From NCBI RefSeq assembly GCF_021869535.1, contig NW_026262701.1, forward strand, positions 46,007,278-46,071,277: a stretch of 64,000 nt of DNA, written 5' to 3'. Position 1 is the stretch's first letter. Each line of letters opens with the position of its first letter. A program made the position numbers and the translations under genes. This stretch comes from Mytilus californianus. Its lineage: Eukaryota; Mollusca; Bivalvia; Mytilida; Mytilidae. The notes below the pieces were generated by a model that worked only from the letters and a program-made list of their open reading frames with translations, was not told the DNA's origin and ran no database searches. Shown piece after piece: positions 45,222 through 56,950 of the stretch.

Positions 45222-45881
45222 GTAAGTGTTCCAAATTTTTAATATTTTTTACGGTCTGAGCTAATGTTTTATAGACTTAGTATTTTTTAATGTTCCAAGC
45301 AATTTTGAAAACAAGTACTTTGTACGAGTATATAAAGAGAAAAAAAAACCACATTTTCAGGCAAGGTAATTATTGTTTGCTTTTGTATGATATCGAATAA
45401 TTTCAATGTAAACATATACTAATTCAGTATGTACTACCGACTGATTTACTTTTCAGTAAAATGTGTAAATTATACAAACATTTCCATGATTTCTAAGAAG
45501 AAGAAAAAATAAGTTCTAGAAATATCAATAATAATTATCATTTTAGTGAATACAATAATTGACAAAACAATAGACGAAAAGATGGAAAATTAACGAATAT
45601 TTGTAATTTTTAGACATTTGACTTGTTCTCAAAACCACAAAACGTGAATGTTTAGAATATGATTTAATAAAACAATTACGTAATCTTTGCACATTGATTC
45701 GTGGAACTGCGCATTGTCTATGACCTATTTATAGAACTGTTAACGAATCATGTCACATTATAAAAATAGAAATAATAACTCAAAATCGCTATAAAAGTCA
45801 CAACAGCTATGAATTTGCAACATTTGTGACATATTAATAAATCCGTATTTCTTTTGTTAAAATACAGATTTATTTTGGCAG

Positions 45882-45969
45882 ATTAAACGTAACCTATTAA
45901 AACAACGAAGATTTAATTACAAATAAGAGAAAGAAAAAGAATTACGTACATACAGGAGAGAAGCAAACA
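45882..45969 (+). other. Putative non-coding exon 2 of the intact EEP-like gene
   Basis: Acceptor TTTATTTTGGCAG|ATTAAACG and donor GCAAACA|GTAAGTC define an 88-bp purine-rich exon without a useful ORF, in the same place as the 19580-19643 exon of unit A. Confidence 0.4.
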
Positions 45970-46531
45970 GTAAGTCATTAAATCTTATTTTCATGTTACA
46001 AAATCAATGTCTTACTGTCTTATATTTAAAAAGAAACTAACAAATCATACAATTTAAGTTTTCAATTTCACACAAGCGAAAAGTAAATATTTAAATAATT
46101 TGTTCAAATATTCTTATAATGTTTTGAGAACATTTTGACTCTAGCAGCCATCTTAATGCATTACATAACATTTGATAGATACGCACGATTTTTTGTTGTT
46201 GTATTACAGCTTGATTTTAACGAGGAATATAAAAATGAACTAAAAGTCTAGTAATAAATAAAACAAAGTGATTTCACCTTATGTATTGCATATACTTTCA
46301 TTTAGACTACATAAAACGTCTATTCATTCATTTCGTTTTATTGTTATATAATCGATCCGTGGATTTATATATAGATAAATGTATATTTACTAAAAATTTG
46401 TTCAATCCAGTTATGAACGAGTTAATGCACACGATCATTTCTCAGTTTAGATTTTCACCGGTCTATGCATTCAGAACCACACAGAGTTGTTACTCAAATA
46501 GTATTTACACTATACTTACAGAAAATTAAAT

Positions 46532-47422
46532 ATGGGAAGAGATACAGACAGACTTAAAATCATTAGCATGAATGCTTCTGGAAGAAAAGGACGGCAATAT
46601 CAGAACTATCGGAAGTCTTATTTGAAGGATGTAATCGGAGACAATAAACCCGATTTATTATTTTTGCCAGGAGACGATCCTGATATGTCGTCCCCAGTAC
46701 TAAGTGATTATCGTCAAACACAAGTTCATCATAACCACGAGACTGTACTTTTGTACGATACTAAGAGATTGAAATTGAATACACCAGATTGGTACGATAT
46801 GGTACCATCTATGGTAGTCCCTGGCATACAACAAGGCAAATTAATGTATCCCTTATTCGACATCCTGTCTCCTAAACCTACTCAACACGTCGTCAAGCAT
46901 TTCCATTGTATTAGTTGGCATTGGGAACTTACTCAAACGACATCAGATGAACTGTATAAGTTTGCCTTCCGTTACTTATGCATGGCGCAATATCTAGGAT
47001 GGATTTCTGGAGTTGAGATCTTAATAGGAGGCGATTTTAATTTGCCAATTCAACAGATCCAAAAGCTACTAAATGAACATAATACACTCGTCCAAAAACA
47101 AGTTGACGATATCAAACCATTTTTCAAGAAAATGGGATATATGGATGAAATGACGGATAACATACATCGTCCAGGACGCCGACTCCGGCAACTTAAACTG
47201 CACCAGTGTAAGTCTGTAGCAGGAATAAACAAGGAAACGGACTACTTTGTCGCATCAAAGGAAATGCAGCTATGTAAAACTGAAATGATGACAGCTTCTA
47301 CACTTCCAGGAAGATGTACAACTCTGACGGTGACCAGGCCAGCTGTACAGAATTACTGTCCTTTGCCAACGAAAACAGAAATGTGTATTCCAGCAAGACC
47401 ACCAAGACACAACGGTGGCTAA
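46532..47422 (+). CDS. EEP (endonuclease/exonuclease/phosphatase)-like family protein, intact
   Basis: This 296-residue ORF in one exon starts at ATGGGAAGAGATACAG, ten bases after an acceptor TACTTACAG (46521), the same start as in copies A and B. EEP-like landmarks: IISMNASG (10-17) resembling the first-strand N motif, KPDLLFLPGDDPD (39-51) where nucleases have PDIIxLQE, HCISWHW (125-131), LIGGDFNLP (164-172) with the D-x-N pair D168/N170, and TDYFVAS (236-242). The usual catalytic Glu is not seen and there is no C-terminal SDH. The tail is instead LPGRCTTLTVTRPAVQNYCP to PPRHNGG. No signal peptide or membrane segment is visible. Differences from copies A and B fall mostly at third positions, supporting this frame. 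It could be a divergent or inactive nuclease; the function is unknown. ATTAAA at 47590 may serve as poly-A signal. Confidence 0.75.
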   Translation: MGRDTDRLKIISMNASGRKGRQYQNYRKSYLKDVIGDNKPDLLFLPGDDPDMSSPVLSDYRQTQVHHNHETVLLYDTKRLKLNTPDWYDMVPSMVVPGIQQGKLMYPLFDILSPKPTQHVVKHFHCISWHWELTQTTSDELYKFAFRYLCMAQYLGWISGVEILIGGDFNLPIQQIQKLLNEHNTLVQKQVDDIKPFFKKMGYMDEMTDNIHRPGRRLRQLKLHQCKSVAGINKETDYFVASKEMQLCKTEMMTASTLPGRCTTLTVTRPAVQNYCPLPTKTEMCIPARPPRHNGG

Positions 47423-47914
47423 AATGTTTTCCTATTTCTTTTCTTTTTTAAATTACATGTACATAGATTCCAAGTTTTATTCGTGAAGTTTGTCTTTCTC
47501 TTTCATCTGATTTCTTTTTATCAGTTTGTATGTATATTTTATTATTCAAAATATAGAAGAAAAAAAAGGAAACAAATCCTAGAAAAAAAATTAAATGTAA
47601 AAATTGTAAGTTTATTAAGTAGTATTAGCTTTTCTTCATATAAAGACTGTATTTATATATTATTTTAATTTTTTATATGTTCATGTTGTGATTTCATTTT
47701 CATAGCTCTGATGGATTGGTAACGATGACATTATGTTTACACTTTTAAAATTTATATGACTTGATAAAAACTAATATTTTCAGATATATACATATTCTAC
47801 TACTATTAGGCTGTTTCATTATCTTAATCATCTGTGTAATAGTGTTACAAAAAACTTTATTTAGTTCGATTTCCAAAACGATTTATATGTGGTATTATGT
47901 GTACAATATTATTG

Positions 47915-48215
47915 TCTTGTTTAACCCCGCCGCATTTTTGCGCCTGTCCCAAGTCAGGAGCCTCTAGCCTTTGTCAGTCTTGTATTATTTTTAATTTTAG
48001 TTTCTTGTGTACAATTTGGTGTTTAGTATGGCGTTCATTATCACTGAACTAGTATATATATTTGTTTAGGGGCCAGCTGAAGGACGCCTCCGGGTGCGGG
48101 ATTTTCTCGCTGCATTGAAGACCTGTTGGTGACCTTCTGCTGTTGTCTGTTCTATGGTCGGGTTGTTGTCTCTTTGACACATTCCCCATTTCCATTCTCA
48201 ATTTTATTCCTTATG
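47915..48215 (+). repeat. M2 repeat, sense
   Basis: TTTAACCCCGCCGCATTTTT, GTCCCAAGTCAGGAGCC, GGGGCCAGCTGAAGGACGCC, GTGCGGGATTTTCTCGC and CGGGTTGTTGTCTCTTTGAC, the reverse complement of 30888-31500. The end of the ORF at 47761-47967 lies in it. Confidence 0.8.
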
Positions 48216-50724
48216 AAAATTTTAATATGAAGTTAGTTAAATATGCTAGTAAGATGTTTTGGGGTTTTGAAGACAAATGTATATTTTTTGTTGTATTATT
48301 TTCATAAATAAAGTTGTTAATATATCATATTTGTATTACTATTTGGTCAGATCAAGTAGTAGAAGAGACCAATGGGACAATGAAAAACTACAAAAAAAAA
48401 CAAAAAAACAATAACACGATAAAAACAAAAAACACTACATAGAAAATAAAGAAGAAACAACACGAACCCGACCATAAAAAAGTTGTACTGATGCAATCAT
48501 TTGCTTGACACAAGTCTATGCAAGCTCTCTTTTTGACACATTTGTCTTTTAGAAAAAAGTTAACTTCATCATAAATACTCATACATACAACACTGAGAGC
48601 CAAGTGAACAGTTTATGATCAAAAGGGACATGAAAGAATAACCAAATCTATTCAAAGTCAAATTTGTCTGATGGAGTTGAGACTCTCTTTAGATTACATT
48701 TTCGTCTTATAAATAATAGCGCCCAGTAAGGATCAGATTCACCCTCAATGCATATCATTATACAAAAGATTTATTGCTGCCATATTTGCATTTTCCTATG
48801 CCTATACGTCCTTTACCTTACTTAAATGTTTGCCGAATTATAAAGTATTTTCAAAGGACAATACAAGAAATGCTCCATGCCAATCAGGTTATGCATTTCC
48901 TTGCAGGTTTTCTTTTGTTTGTAGTCCGTATTGCAAGAAATTTATATCAAGTTTATCATGTCTAAAGTCATGAAATTTTTTTTCTCATATATAAAATTGT
49001 TGTTCCGTTTTTGTTTTTCCCTCTGGGATATGATTAAGCGATCATTTTGAAAATAAAAAATATATTGATTTCGGAATATTTGTTTCTAATGTCTTAAATA
49101 AACGAAATTTAATTTCGGTGTATATTTATATCAATGTATATATAAATCGGATAACTAATAGTTATACCAAACGGTAAGTTGGGTTATATTCAACTTAAAC
49201 TATTAATCCCAATTCAAAAGGTTATAACTTTACGGTATTTGCATAATTTGACAGGTAAACTTTAATGAATGATGATATGTGCATTTCGCAGGCTCAAATA
49301 CGTTCAATCCGTATGTTTTCTTTTCGTCGTTTTTTTTGTCATAGTGTTGTCTATTTTTATTGGACTGATGATTTTTTATTACCCACTTGAGATCTTCCCT
49401 TTCCCCTTTTTGTCTGTACTCATGTATCTATGTTTCTTGTTTGTACTTTTGTGTGTATTTTCCTCCCGATTGTGATTTTGATACCCCTTGATACACAGTA
49501 AGCTCAGTAAAAAGTATTTATTCATTCATCATATAAGTTATCCGTTATTGGTGTAAAAAATATCCATTCATTAAAGAATTGCTCAAACAATTTTTCATAT
49601 TACATGAAAAAGAAGGAACCTTAACTTATAACTTGGTCTTGTCAATAAAATATAAATCTAAAAATAAACATTACAATGAAATTTGATGAAGTGTGTCATA
49701 TACGTTTTATCTATGTTGTACAAGTATTTAGGTCAAAAATATATTTTCTACAGTTTTGAGAAACTCAAAACTGAAAGTAGAATTTAAATTTTCAGTAGTT
49801 TATACTTAATGTTCACTCAACGTGTATTAAGTTTGCATTTCCAAAATAGAATAAGTCCTTTTCATTCTATTTGCCATAATCAGTTTATTTATAAGCCATA
49901 TTCAATGTAGGAAGTAGATATACTGTACTGTGTAAGTCTTTAGATCTTTTAATATGAACAACAGATAATTGCGATAATTATTTTTTTTAAGGAAAACAGT
50001 TACTCGCTAGACAAGCATAAGTTTATGATTGTCTAGCGAGTAACAGTAGTGGTTCAAGCTTCCGATAAACAACATTGGTTTGAACAGAAATATGGCCATG
50101 CAATATTTACCAATGGTTGAAACTTTTCACGCACCAACCCACCAATCATTCTTTTAATTAATCAAATATTCTTTCAATCAATTTAGTAATTATTCAATGA
50201 ACAAGCTATCCTATATAGATCGGCATAATATAAGTATGAACAAATTAAGTAATATTATTGTTTTTGCAATTTCATGTTTTGTGATTTTTTTCATTTTTAT
50301 TAATGTTATGTTTTCTTTCAGTTGACAAGCTTACGTCTTTATCGATTTCTTTCTCACTAGGCTTTGGCCCCAGTAAATCTCTTGGTTTGATTTGAGAAAG
50401 TCTTTTGTCGCTAAAGGTCTGAATTCAGCATCTATATTTCATTTGAATTACCGATAAATTTATTTTTACATATGCCTTATGGGCCAAAAGAGGAGACACT
50501 ATTTGGCGCGTAATTGGTCATACATCAAATATATTTCAAGCTATCTCAAATTTTCAGAATAAAATGTTATATATTTGAACTTTGATAAAACATTTGTTAT
50601 TAGTTCCTCCTGACAGGAACGTCAGAACTGATTTTGCTAATCTTATTTCTGATTATTCAAAAGGAATTAAATAAGCCAAAAAATTTAAATTTTGAATGGT
50701 TTAAATTGTTATTTTTCATGCAAA
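48216..50724. other. Gene-free stretch with repeat fragments
   Basis: A degenerate antisense Penelope-type tail is possible at 48375-48500 (CACGAACCCGACC word). The ORF at 49269-49475 is hydrophobic and low complexity with no support. A 46-bp hairpin lies at 49999-50044. Nothing else is recognised. Confidence 0.4.
49999..50044. repeat. 46-bp hairpin
   Basis: GTTACTCGCTAGACAA pairs perfectly with TTGTCTAGCGAGTAAC. The enclosed CATAAGTTTATG is itself nearly self-complementary. Confidence 0.8.
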
Positions 50725-50965
50725 AAGTAAAATAACAAAAATACCGAACTCCACGGAAAATTCAAAACGGAAAATCCCTTATCAAATGGCAAAATCAAAA
50801 GCTCAAACACATCAAACGAATGGAAAACAACTGTCATATTCCTGACTTGGTACAGGCATTTCCTTATGTAGAAAATGATGGATTAAACCTAGTTTTATAT
50901 ATATCTAAACCTCTCACTTGTATGACAGTCGCATAAAATTCCATTATATTGACAACAATTGTGAA
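50725..50965 (-). repeat. Mussel interspersed repeat (ACCGAACTCC family)
   Basis: ATACCGAACTCCACGGAAAA, CACATCAAACGAATGG, CTGACTTGGTACAGGCATTT, AAACCTCTCACTTGTATGAC and ATTCCATTATATTGACAAC make a word order I recognise as a frequent mussel repeat. No ORF is present. Confidence 0.65.
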
Positions 50966-51715
50966 CAGTATTTGCATATCTCAACGATTGTCAAGCTTTA
51001 AATCAATGAAAAGTGAAATATTCGAATTACCAAGTACAATGTATACGCAAATAAAGTATTCCGAGTATTTTGTCAAGTAAATTATTATATCTGTCCAAAA
51101 GCATTCGTTTTATGTTACTGTAGTTTTCCGATGTTCAAATCTTACAAATCGTTTAACAAGATACAACTCAAAGGTAACAAACAAAAACTAAAATAATCGT
51201 ATCAAATCCAAAAGGGGAGAGAACGGGTGAGTCGAATCCACACTCTGTCAAACTAACGTTAAACCTTCATTATTCTATTCACATTCTCGTTATTCGTTTG
51301 CTGTATCTGGTGCAGCCGTTCATAAACATCAGTCAAGACCAATCAATGATACAAGGTTTATATCACCCACGGTGTTTATTTGTTCTTTAATGTTTTATGT
51401 AGTGTTTTGTAGACAGTCTTGTTTTTTCGTTTTTTGTTTTGAACGATTTTATTGGTATCTCTACTAGTTATGCATTTGGAGTCTCCGCTTGGTTAATTCC
51501 GCACCCCATCGTATGATTTAGTTTCTAAGTAGCGCATTTTGTCTTCATTAGACTCACCAGTGGCGCTGTAATAAGAATAGAAACAGAAATCAGGAAACGA
51601 TAATTCTCTTTTTGACATCTAGTTTTTAATGTTTATCATCAAATTCCTCATCCGTTTACTCAAAAGTATTTTTTTGCTCTCACTGTTGGTGTCATTTAAC
51701 AATTAACTGTTAGGA
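50966..51715. other. Gene-free stretch
   Basis: No supported ORF, RNA gene or recognised repeat. Confidence 0.35.
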
Positions 51716-51719
51716 CGTT

Positions 51720-51950
51720 AAAAAAAAGATGCAAAAGATACAAAAGGGACATTTAAACTCATTAGTCGATTAAACTTATAACGCCATGGCAAAAATAGAA
51801 AAAAGACCAAAAGACAGTAATACAAAACACAATATATAAAACTAAAGACTGAGCAACAATTACCCCACCAAAAGCCGGGGGGGTCCCAGGTTCTTCGGAA
51901 AGGTAAGCAGATCTTGCCCGACATGTGGCACCCGTCGTGATAACGCAACA
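51720..51950 (-). repeat. Penelope-like element tail, antisense
   Basis: CGCCATGGCAAAAATAG, ACCCCACCAAAAGCCGG, AGGTAAGCAGATCTTGCC and CATGTGGCACCCGTCGTG. The two overlapping minus ORFs (51718-51951, 51762-51965) are the tail read in the element's sense and may be read-through remnants rather than genes. Confidence 0.75.
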
Positions 51951-51969
51951 AAGAACAAATAGCAAAATC

Positions 51970-53345
51970 AGTTGGAAAGGGCTTGACTCATCAAAACTTA
52001 AATATGAAAAAAAGTTTTGCCTAATATTTTAAATGTGTCGTATTACTAAGACGTACATTGATGAATTCATTCAAATTTATATATTACCGACGCATAAGTT
52101 ATGGGTCCACAAAAGAACCGAATAATAGAATCAAATGGAACTAAGTGTTCTAAATTTGACCAGCTCATTTAATATTTGAAACAGAATATTTATGTGACCC
52201 TGTTTTGCAAGAGGCGGGAGTTAAAGGGAACAAGAACACACACGCGACTTTACAAGTCCGTGACTGAATTTAAGTACCTATGCCTTATTTAAGCAAGGAT
52301 ATTTAGTATTCGTATAGTCATCTGATAAAGTCATGCTGATTGTAATGTGCACAGATTTCTCTGATTTCATAATCTTATTAGGGGCACATTATCTCTGCTT
52401 TCAAAATATCTGTTTGAACCCGTCCTGGTTTTTTTACTACAGTATGTCCTTACCGATTTCTTGTTCGTTGTCATGTCTTTTGTGCGGGCGGCACCCGGAG
52501 TGAACATATCCTTTATTTTGTATTTAATTGTTTTAAATTTTGCATTTTTTATATGTTGAGGTTGAGCGAATCAGGTAACTGTATTTTATTGCATTGTACT
52601 TATTGTTTTGAGGAAGATTAACTTTCTGGTAGTAAGACCCGTCACGGCCAGGCTAGGAAACTGTGTAGGTAAATGCTCACATTTAATCTCTACCGATACA
52701 GTGTATTAAATGTCCTCCTTTACACCATAACCCATGGTGGTGCTCCTTATAAAATAGAAAGATAAAGAACATACATACATACGGTTTTTGTAATCAACGC
52801 CGTTGTCCTCCATTAGTTATATGTACTGTTGAATTCTTTGATTTGTCGTTTTTGCGTCATGCCGGCTAACAAATTGGACCACGTTATTTTAGTATTATAG
52901 ATACGGTGGTTTTCAGTCTCTTTTATAGCCAAAATCTTAAGAAATTGGCGTCAATCGGATAAAGAGCTATCGTTTCACAACTGTTATGCATAAAAAATTT
53001 ACAAAATCGATGCATGAATCTTGATTAACCATTTTTCAATGTTTTAGCGTGAAATACAAAATAAAATCAAAGAAATACATGATTTGATTTAAAAATTTAA
53101 CGATTACTTCGTTATAAGTCTCAAATCCGAAGAAATGGAAATATATATATATATATATAATATCTCACCATCTTTCGTAGTCAACAATGTTGAAATGATG
53201 TTGTAACTCTAAAAAGAACCGTTTTAAATATTTTATAACTGTTTTGTCCTGTAAAATGTTGTCTGGATGTAACCGCTATCATTTAGTCCTTTCATTTAAG
53301 TAAGGTGAAATTTGAATCCTCTTCTTACTGTTCTCAATAGTTAGG
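51970..53345. repeat. Dispersed duplication, copy 2 (partner 2795-3525)
   Basis: Colinear with the partner at 51970-52220 and 52895-53345. The intervening 52221-52894 is absent from the partner and holds unrecognised sequence with GTAAGACCCGTCACGGCC (about 52632). An (AT)n tract at 53142-53160 is longer than in the partner. Similarity stops as the LINE fragment begins, near GGAATGATTTTACCGATC. Confidence 0.8.
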
Positions 53346-53346
53346 A

Positions 53347-54467
53347 ATGATTTTACCGATCAACCATCTTTTTAAAACTGGTGTACCACAAGGCTCTATC
53401 ATTGGCCCTCTGTTATTTATTTTATATATCAATGATTTACCACTGAACATAGAAAATTCATTAATAGATTTATATGCAGATGATTCTACTTTACATAGTA
53501 AAGGTAATAATGTACATGAGTTAAATGCTAACCTTCAAAATGATATTTATATAATTGATAACTGGCGTTTGGAAACTTGTATGAAGCTAAATGTTAAAAA
53601 AAGTAAATCAATGATCATTGGTTCAAAACAGAGGCTTTATTCAACTGGGAACAGTTTAGACATCAACATTTCAGATGAACAATTAGAGACTGTAGATTGT
53701 GAAAAACTTCTTGGTTAATATATCGACAATAACCTAAATTGGAATGAGCAAATAGATAAAATTTCATGTACAATATCAAATAGAATCAACTTATTACAAA
53801 AGATAAGAAAGTATTTACCTATGCATATACGTATTATTTATTTTACTGCTTATATTCTGCCATTGTTCGATTATTGTTGCAATATATGGGGTAGTTGTAA
53901 CGAAAGTGGAATAAATAAACTTAATATGGGGCCCTTTATAGCTTGCTGTTCGGTGTGAGCCAAGGCAACGTGTTAAAGACGGTACTTTGACCTATAGTGG
54001 TTTACTTTTACAAATTGTGACTTGGATGGAGAGTTGTCTTATTGGCACTCATACAACATCTTCTTATATCTAATTAACAAGTTATTAAAGAAAACTGCTA
54101 AGGTTACAGTAGAAGCTGACATAATGACATCCTTCAGTTTATTGTTTTATAGTTTAAATTGGTTAAATGTGGAAAAACAAATTCAATATCAAAAGGCAAT
54201 ACTTGTATTTAAATCATTAAAGGATATGGTTCCTAACTATTTACGAGAAAAATTTCATTTCACTGATAATCAAAATTATAATTTTGTTCAGCTGATGAAA
54301 AACTATTAAAACTTCCGAATCCCTAAACAAATTTTTTGAAGAAAACTTTTATATATTCTGGTTCTCAAATATGGAATAGTTTACCAAATGAAATAAAGAT
54401 GAGTAATACATTTTTATTTTTTAAAACAAAATGTTACATATTTTTCATGAATAGGGCAAATCAATAA
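53347..54467 (+). pseudogene. LINE reverse transcriptase, 3' part, disabled
   Basis: Contains the RT palm motifs KTGVPQGSIIGPLLFILYIND and LYADDSTLH (YADD box intact), then thumb-like NLNWNEQIDKI and ILPLFDYCCNIWG. Everything 5' of the GVPQGS motif is missing. A TAA at 53716 replaces one codon in LLG-x-YID. A SINE splits the frame at 53926-54072. After it come KLLKKTAKV, LNWLNVEKQIQYQKAILVFKSL and, after a frameshift near 54305, YSGSQIWNSLPNEIK to a stop at 54465. It resembles the Jockey/CR1 group of non-LTR elements. Confidence 0.85.
53926..54072 (+). mobile_element. SINE-like repeat inside the LINE fragment
   Basis: ATGGGGCCCTTTATAGCTTG, CTGTTCGGTGTGAGCC, TACTTTGACCTATAGTGG and GAGAGTTGTCTTATTGGCAC. 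It interrupts the codons between INKLN and KLLKK. Flanking TTAA-type words may be a target duplication. Confidence 0.7.
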
Positions 54468-54489
54468 ACTCTTTCATTAATATCTATAT

Positions 54490-54990
54490 ACTAGATGTGT
54501 CGGAACGACAGGAATGGCCCCGTCTCAAAATGTTGAAAAATCTGCAATTTCAACAACACATGTGGACACAAACATGCACGGATAATATCAAGCTCTCAAG
54601 ACCAATATTAGTTTGATGAAAAATTTCCTTGATCAATGAGTAGTTAAATTTCAAACTATCAGCAAACAGGAATTGGATGTACTGCAGATCTAACAAGATG
54701 TGTTGTAACGACATGAAAATTAGCATAGCGGAACGAAACATACACTTGATCTGTACTCATCATGTTAGACTCACATATCAAAAATCAGCGCAAAATCTAA
54801 AGGCGTAAATATAGAAAAAAAAAATCCGTATAACTGTGATTTTCAACAATTTATCAAAGTCCATAGGCCGCAATTTCGGCAAAAATTAGCAGAGTGGTAC
54901 AAAATTTAAACTTGATCTGTAACTCATCATGGTTAACTCACATACCAAAAATCAGCCCAATATCTGAAGGCGTTTATAAAAAAATTCCGT
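54490..54990. repeat. Bivalve repeat with two similar halves
   Basis: Two related blocks share ACTTGATCTGT..ACTCATCATG, AAAAATCAGC and TCCGTATAACTGTGAT (around 54745-54840 and 54910-55000), spaced about 160 bp. The minus ORF at 54550-54741 lies in it and is not supported. Confidence 0.6.
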
Positions 54991-54994
54991 ATAA

Positions 54995-55560
54995 CTGTGA
55001 TAAAGAGACAACAACCCGACCATAGAACAGACAACAGCAGAAGGTCACCAACAGGTCTTCAATGCAGCGAGAAATTCTCGCACCCGGAGGCGTCATTCAG
55101 CTGGCCCCTAAACAAATATATATACTAGTTCAGTGATAATGAACGCCATACTAAACTCCAAATTGTACACAAGAAACTAAAATTAAAAATAATACAAGAC
55201 TGACAAAGGCTAGAGGCTCCTGACTTGGGACAGGCACAAAAATGCGGCGGGGTTAAACATGTTTATGAGTTCTCAACCCTCCCCCTATACCTCTAGCCAA
55301 TGTAGAAAAGTAAACGCATAACAATACGCACATTAAAATTCAGTTCAAGAGAAGTCCGAGTCTGATGTCAGAAGATGTAACCAAAGAAAATAAACAAAAT
55401 GACAATAATACATAAATAACAACAGACTACTAGCAGTTAACTGACATGCCAGCTCCAGACTTCAATTCAACTGATTGAAAGATTACGTCTTCATCATATG
55501 AATATCAGGCACAATCCTTCCCGTTAGGGGTTTAGTATCATACCATCATAACATGTATGA
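54995..55560 (-). repeat. M2 repeat, antisense
   Basis: AAAGAGACAACAACCCGACC, GCAGCGAGAAATTCTCGCAC, GGCGTCATTCAGCTGGCC, GACTTGGGACAGGCAC and CAATCCTTCCCGTTAGGGG. Near full length and similar to 30888-31500. Confidence 0.8.
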
Positions 55561-56429
55561 GAAGAACATAACCCGTGTGTATATATCATTATAATAGTTT
55601 ATGTACTTAATAAATATGTTATTATTTTTTTGAGGACTCTCAGGAAGATTAGTTTTAACTCATGGAATTAACGTCTTGAAATAAAGATTATTTATTTATT
55701 TATTAATTTTTATTACAAGTTTGATCGTTTATATAAATATACATTGTTAATTTCCATTGCTTAATGAAATGTAGGCGTACATATAATAATAATTTTGCAG
55801 CTGATTTAATAGTTTTAGGTAAATAAATTGAAGAAAAACTAAATTCGGATCTATCATAACTTTCATTCGTATACATGCACCTCTTTGTCTTGCATTGTTC
55901 TGTTGCATTCAATTTCATGTATGATGGTATAGGTACATTCTATTAAGCAGATGTTGTGTTGCTCTTTTAGATGTCTTTTAACACTCTGTTTTGAACAAAA
56001 CGATTTGTTACATATACTGCACAAAATGGATTCTCAACTTCAATTTTAAATTCTCATATGCTGTTATAGAAATTATTGATATGTTTAGAATTTTTATTAT
56101 CATTTTGTGTTACTTTCTACAAAACTTCACCATGTTCTGGGAAAAAGTTAAGCTTTTAGTTTATTTTCTATTAAATTGTTTTTTTTTTATAGTATCAACA
56201 TATGCTAATCTTACTTCAAGCATACGGACTCATTTCATCTCTATGGGTAGCAGATTCTTCTTAACAAATTTTATTGGTTCTAAAAGATATGTGATGCCTA
56301 TATAATTATTTCATTACCTTTTGTAGTTGAGAGGTTGTTTTATACAATAAACAACTATTATTTTTGTATACAGAATATTTTAGAAATGCGTTGGCGGATT
56401 ATACGAAAAAATATGGAAATAGCATCTTC
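55561..56429. other. Gene-free AT-rich stretch
   Basis: The ORF at 55991-56305 (104 codons) is hydrophobic, but its codons look like AT-rich noise. I cannot assign a function or splice context and do not call it a gene. Confidence 0.35.
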
Positions 56430-56950
56430 ATCTTTGCAGGATGCTGACATGGCTTTATAAAGTTCCATATTGAACACACCAGCATTTGGATGCTGGCATC
56501 TTATATATATATATTTAGACTTTGAGATACCTTTTGTTTGGATGCTGGCATCCCAATTATATGCATGCAGACTCAACTTTCTTTTTGGATGCTGCCATCC
56601 CATTAAAAAAAAATGATGTTCATCCATTTGAGTTAATCTCCGGGATGCTGGAATCCCAGTTGCAATTAAAAGTTATATTAACATATTATTAATTGAATGC
56701 TGACAGTCATTTCATTTAAATGCTAGCATCTGTCTTCTTTGGATGCTGACATTCGTCTTCTTTGGATACGGGCATCCGTTTCCTTGGATGCTGGCACCTG
56801 TTTCTTTGGATGCTGGCATCTGTTTCTGAGAAAGCTGGTGGCCGTTTTGTTTAAAGTCATTTCCTTTTGATGCTGGCTTCCGTCTTCTTTGGATGCTGGC
56901 ATCTGTTTCTGTGAAAGCCGGTGGCCGTTTTGTTTAAAGGGTGACATCTT
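56430..56950. repeat. GGATGCTGGCATC minisatellite-like array
   Basis: At least twelve variants of TTTGGATGCTGGCATC occur, loosely spaced (about 45-55 bp) on the left and tightly spaced (about 22-27 bp with TGTTTCTTT or TCTTC linkers) at 56720-56910. A higher-order ~105-bp unit ending GGCCGTTTTGTTTAAAG occurs twice (56838-56859 and 56919-56940). GGATGC/GCATCC makes each unit partly self-complementary. Minus ORFs over it are repeat translations. Confidence 0.8.

Noticed and set aside
51718-51965. Two overlapping minus ORFs of 77 and 67 codons
   Set aside because: They cover the antisense tail of a Penelope-like element and are its 3' read-through sequence rather than a host gene.
55991-56305. 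104-codon hydrophobic ORF
   Set aside because: Phe/Ile/Tyr-rich composition expected from AT-rich DNA, with no motif, signal or splice context and no second copy.
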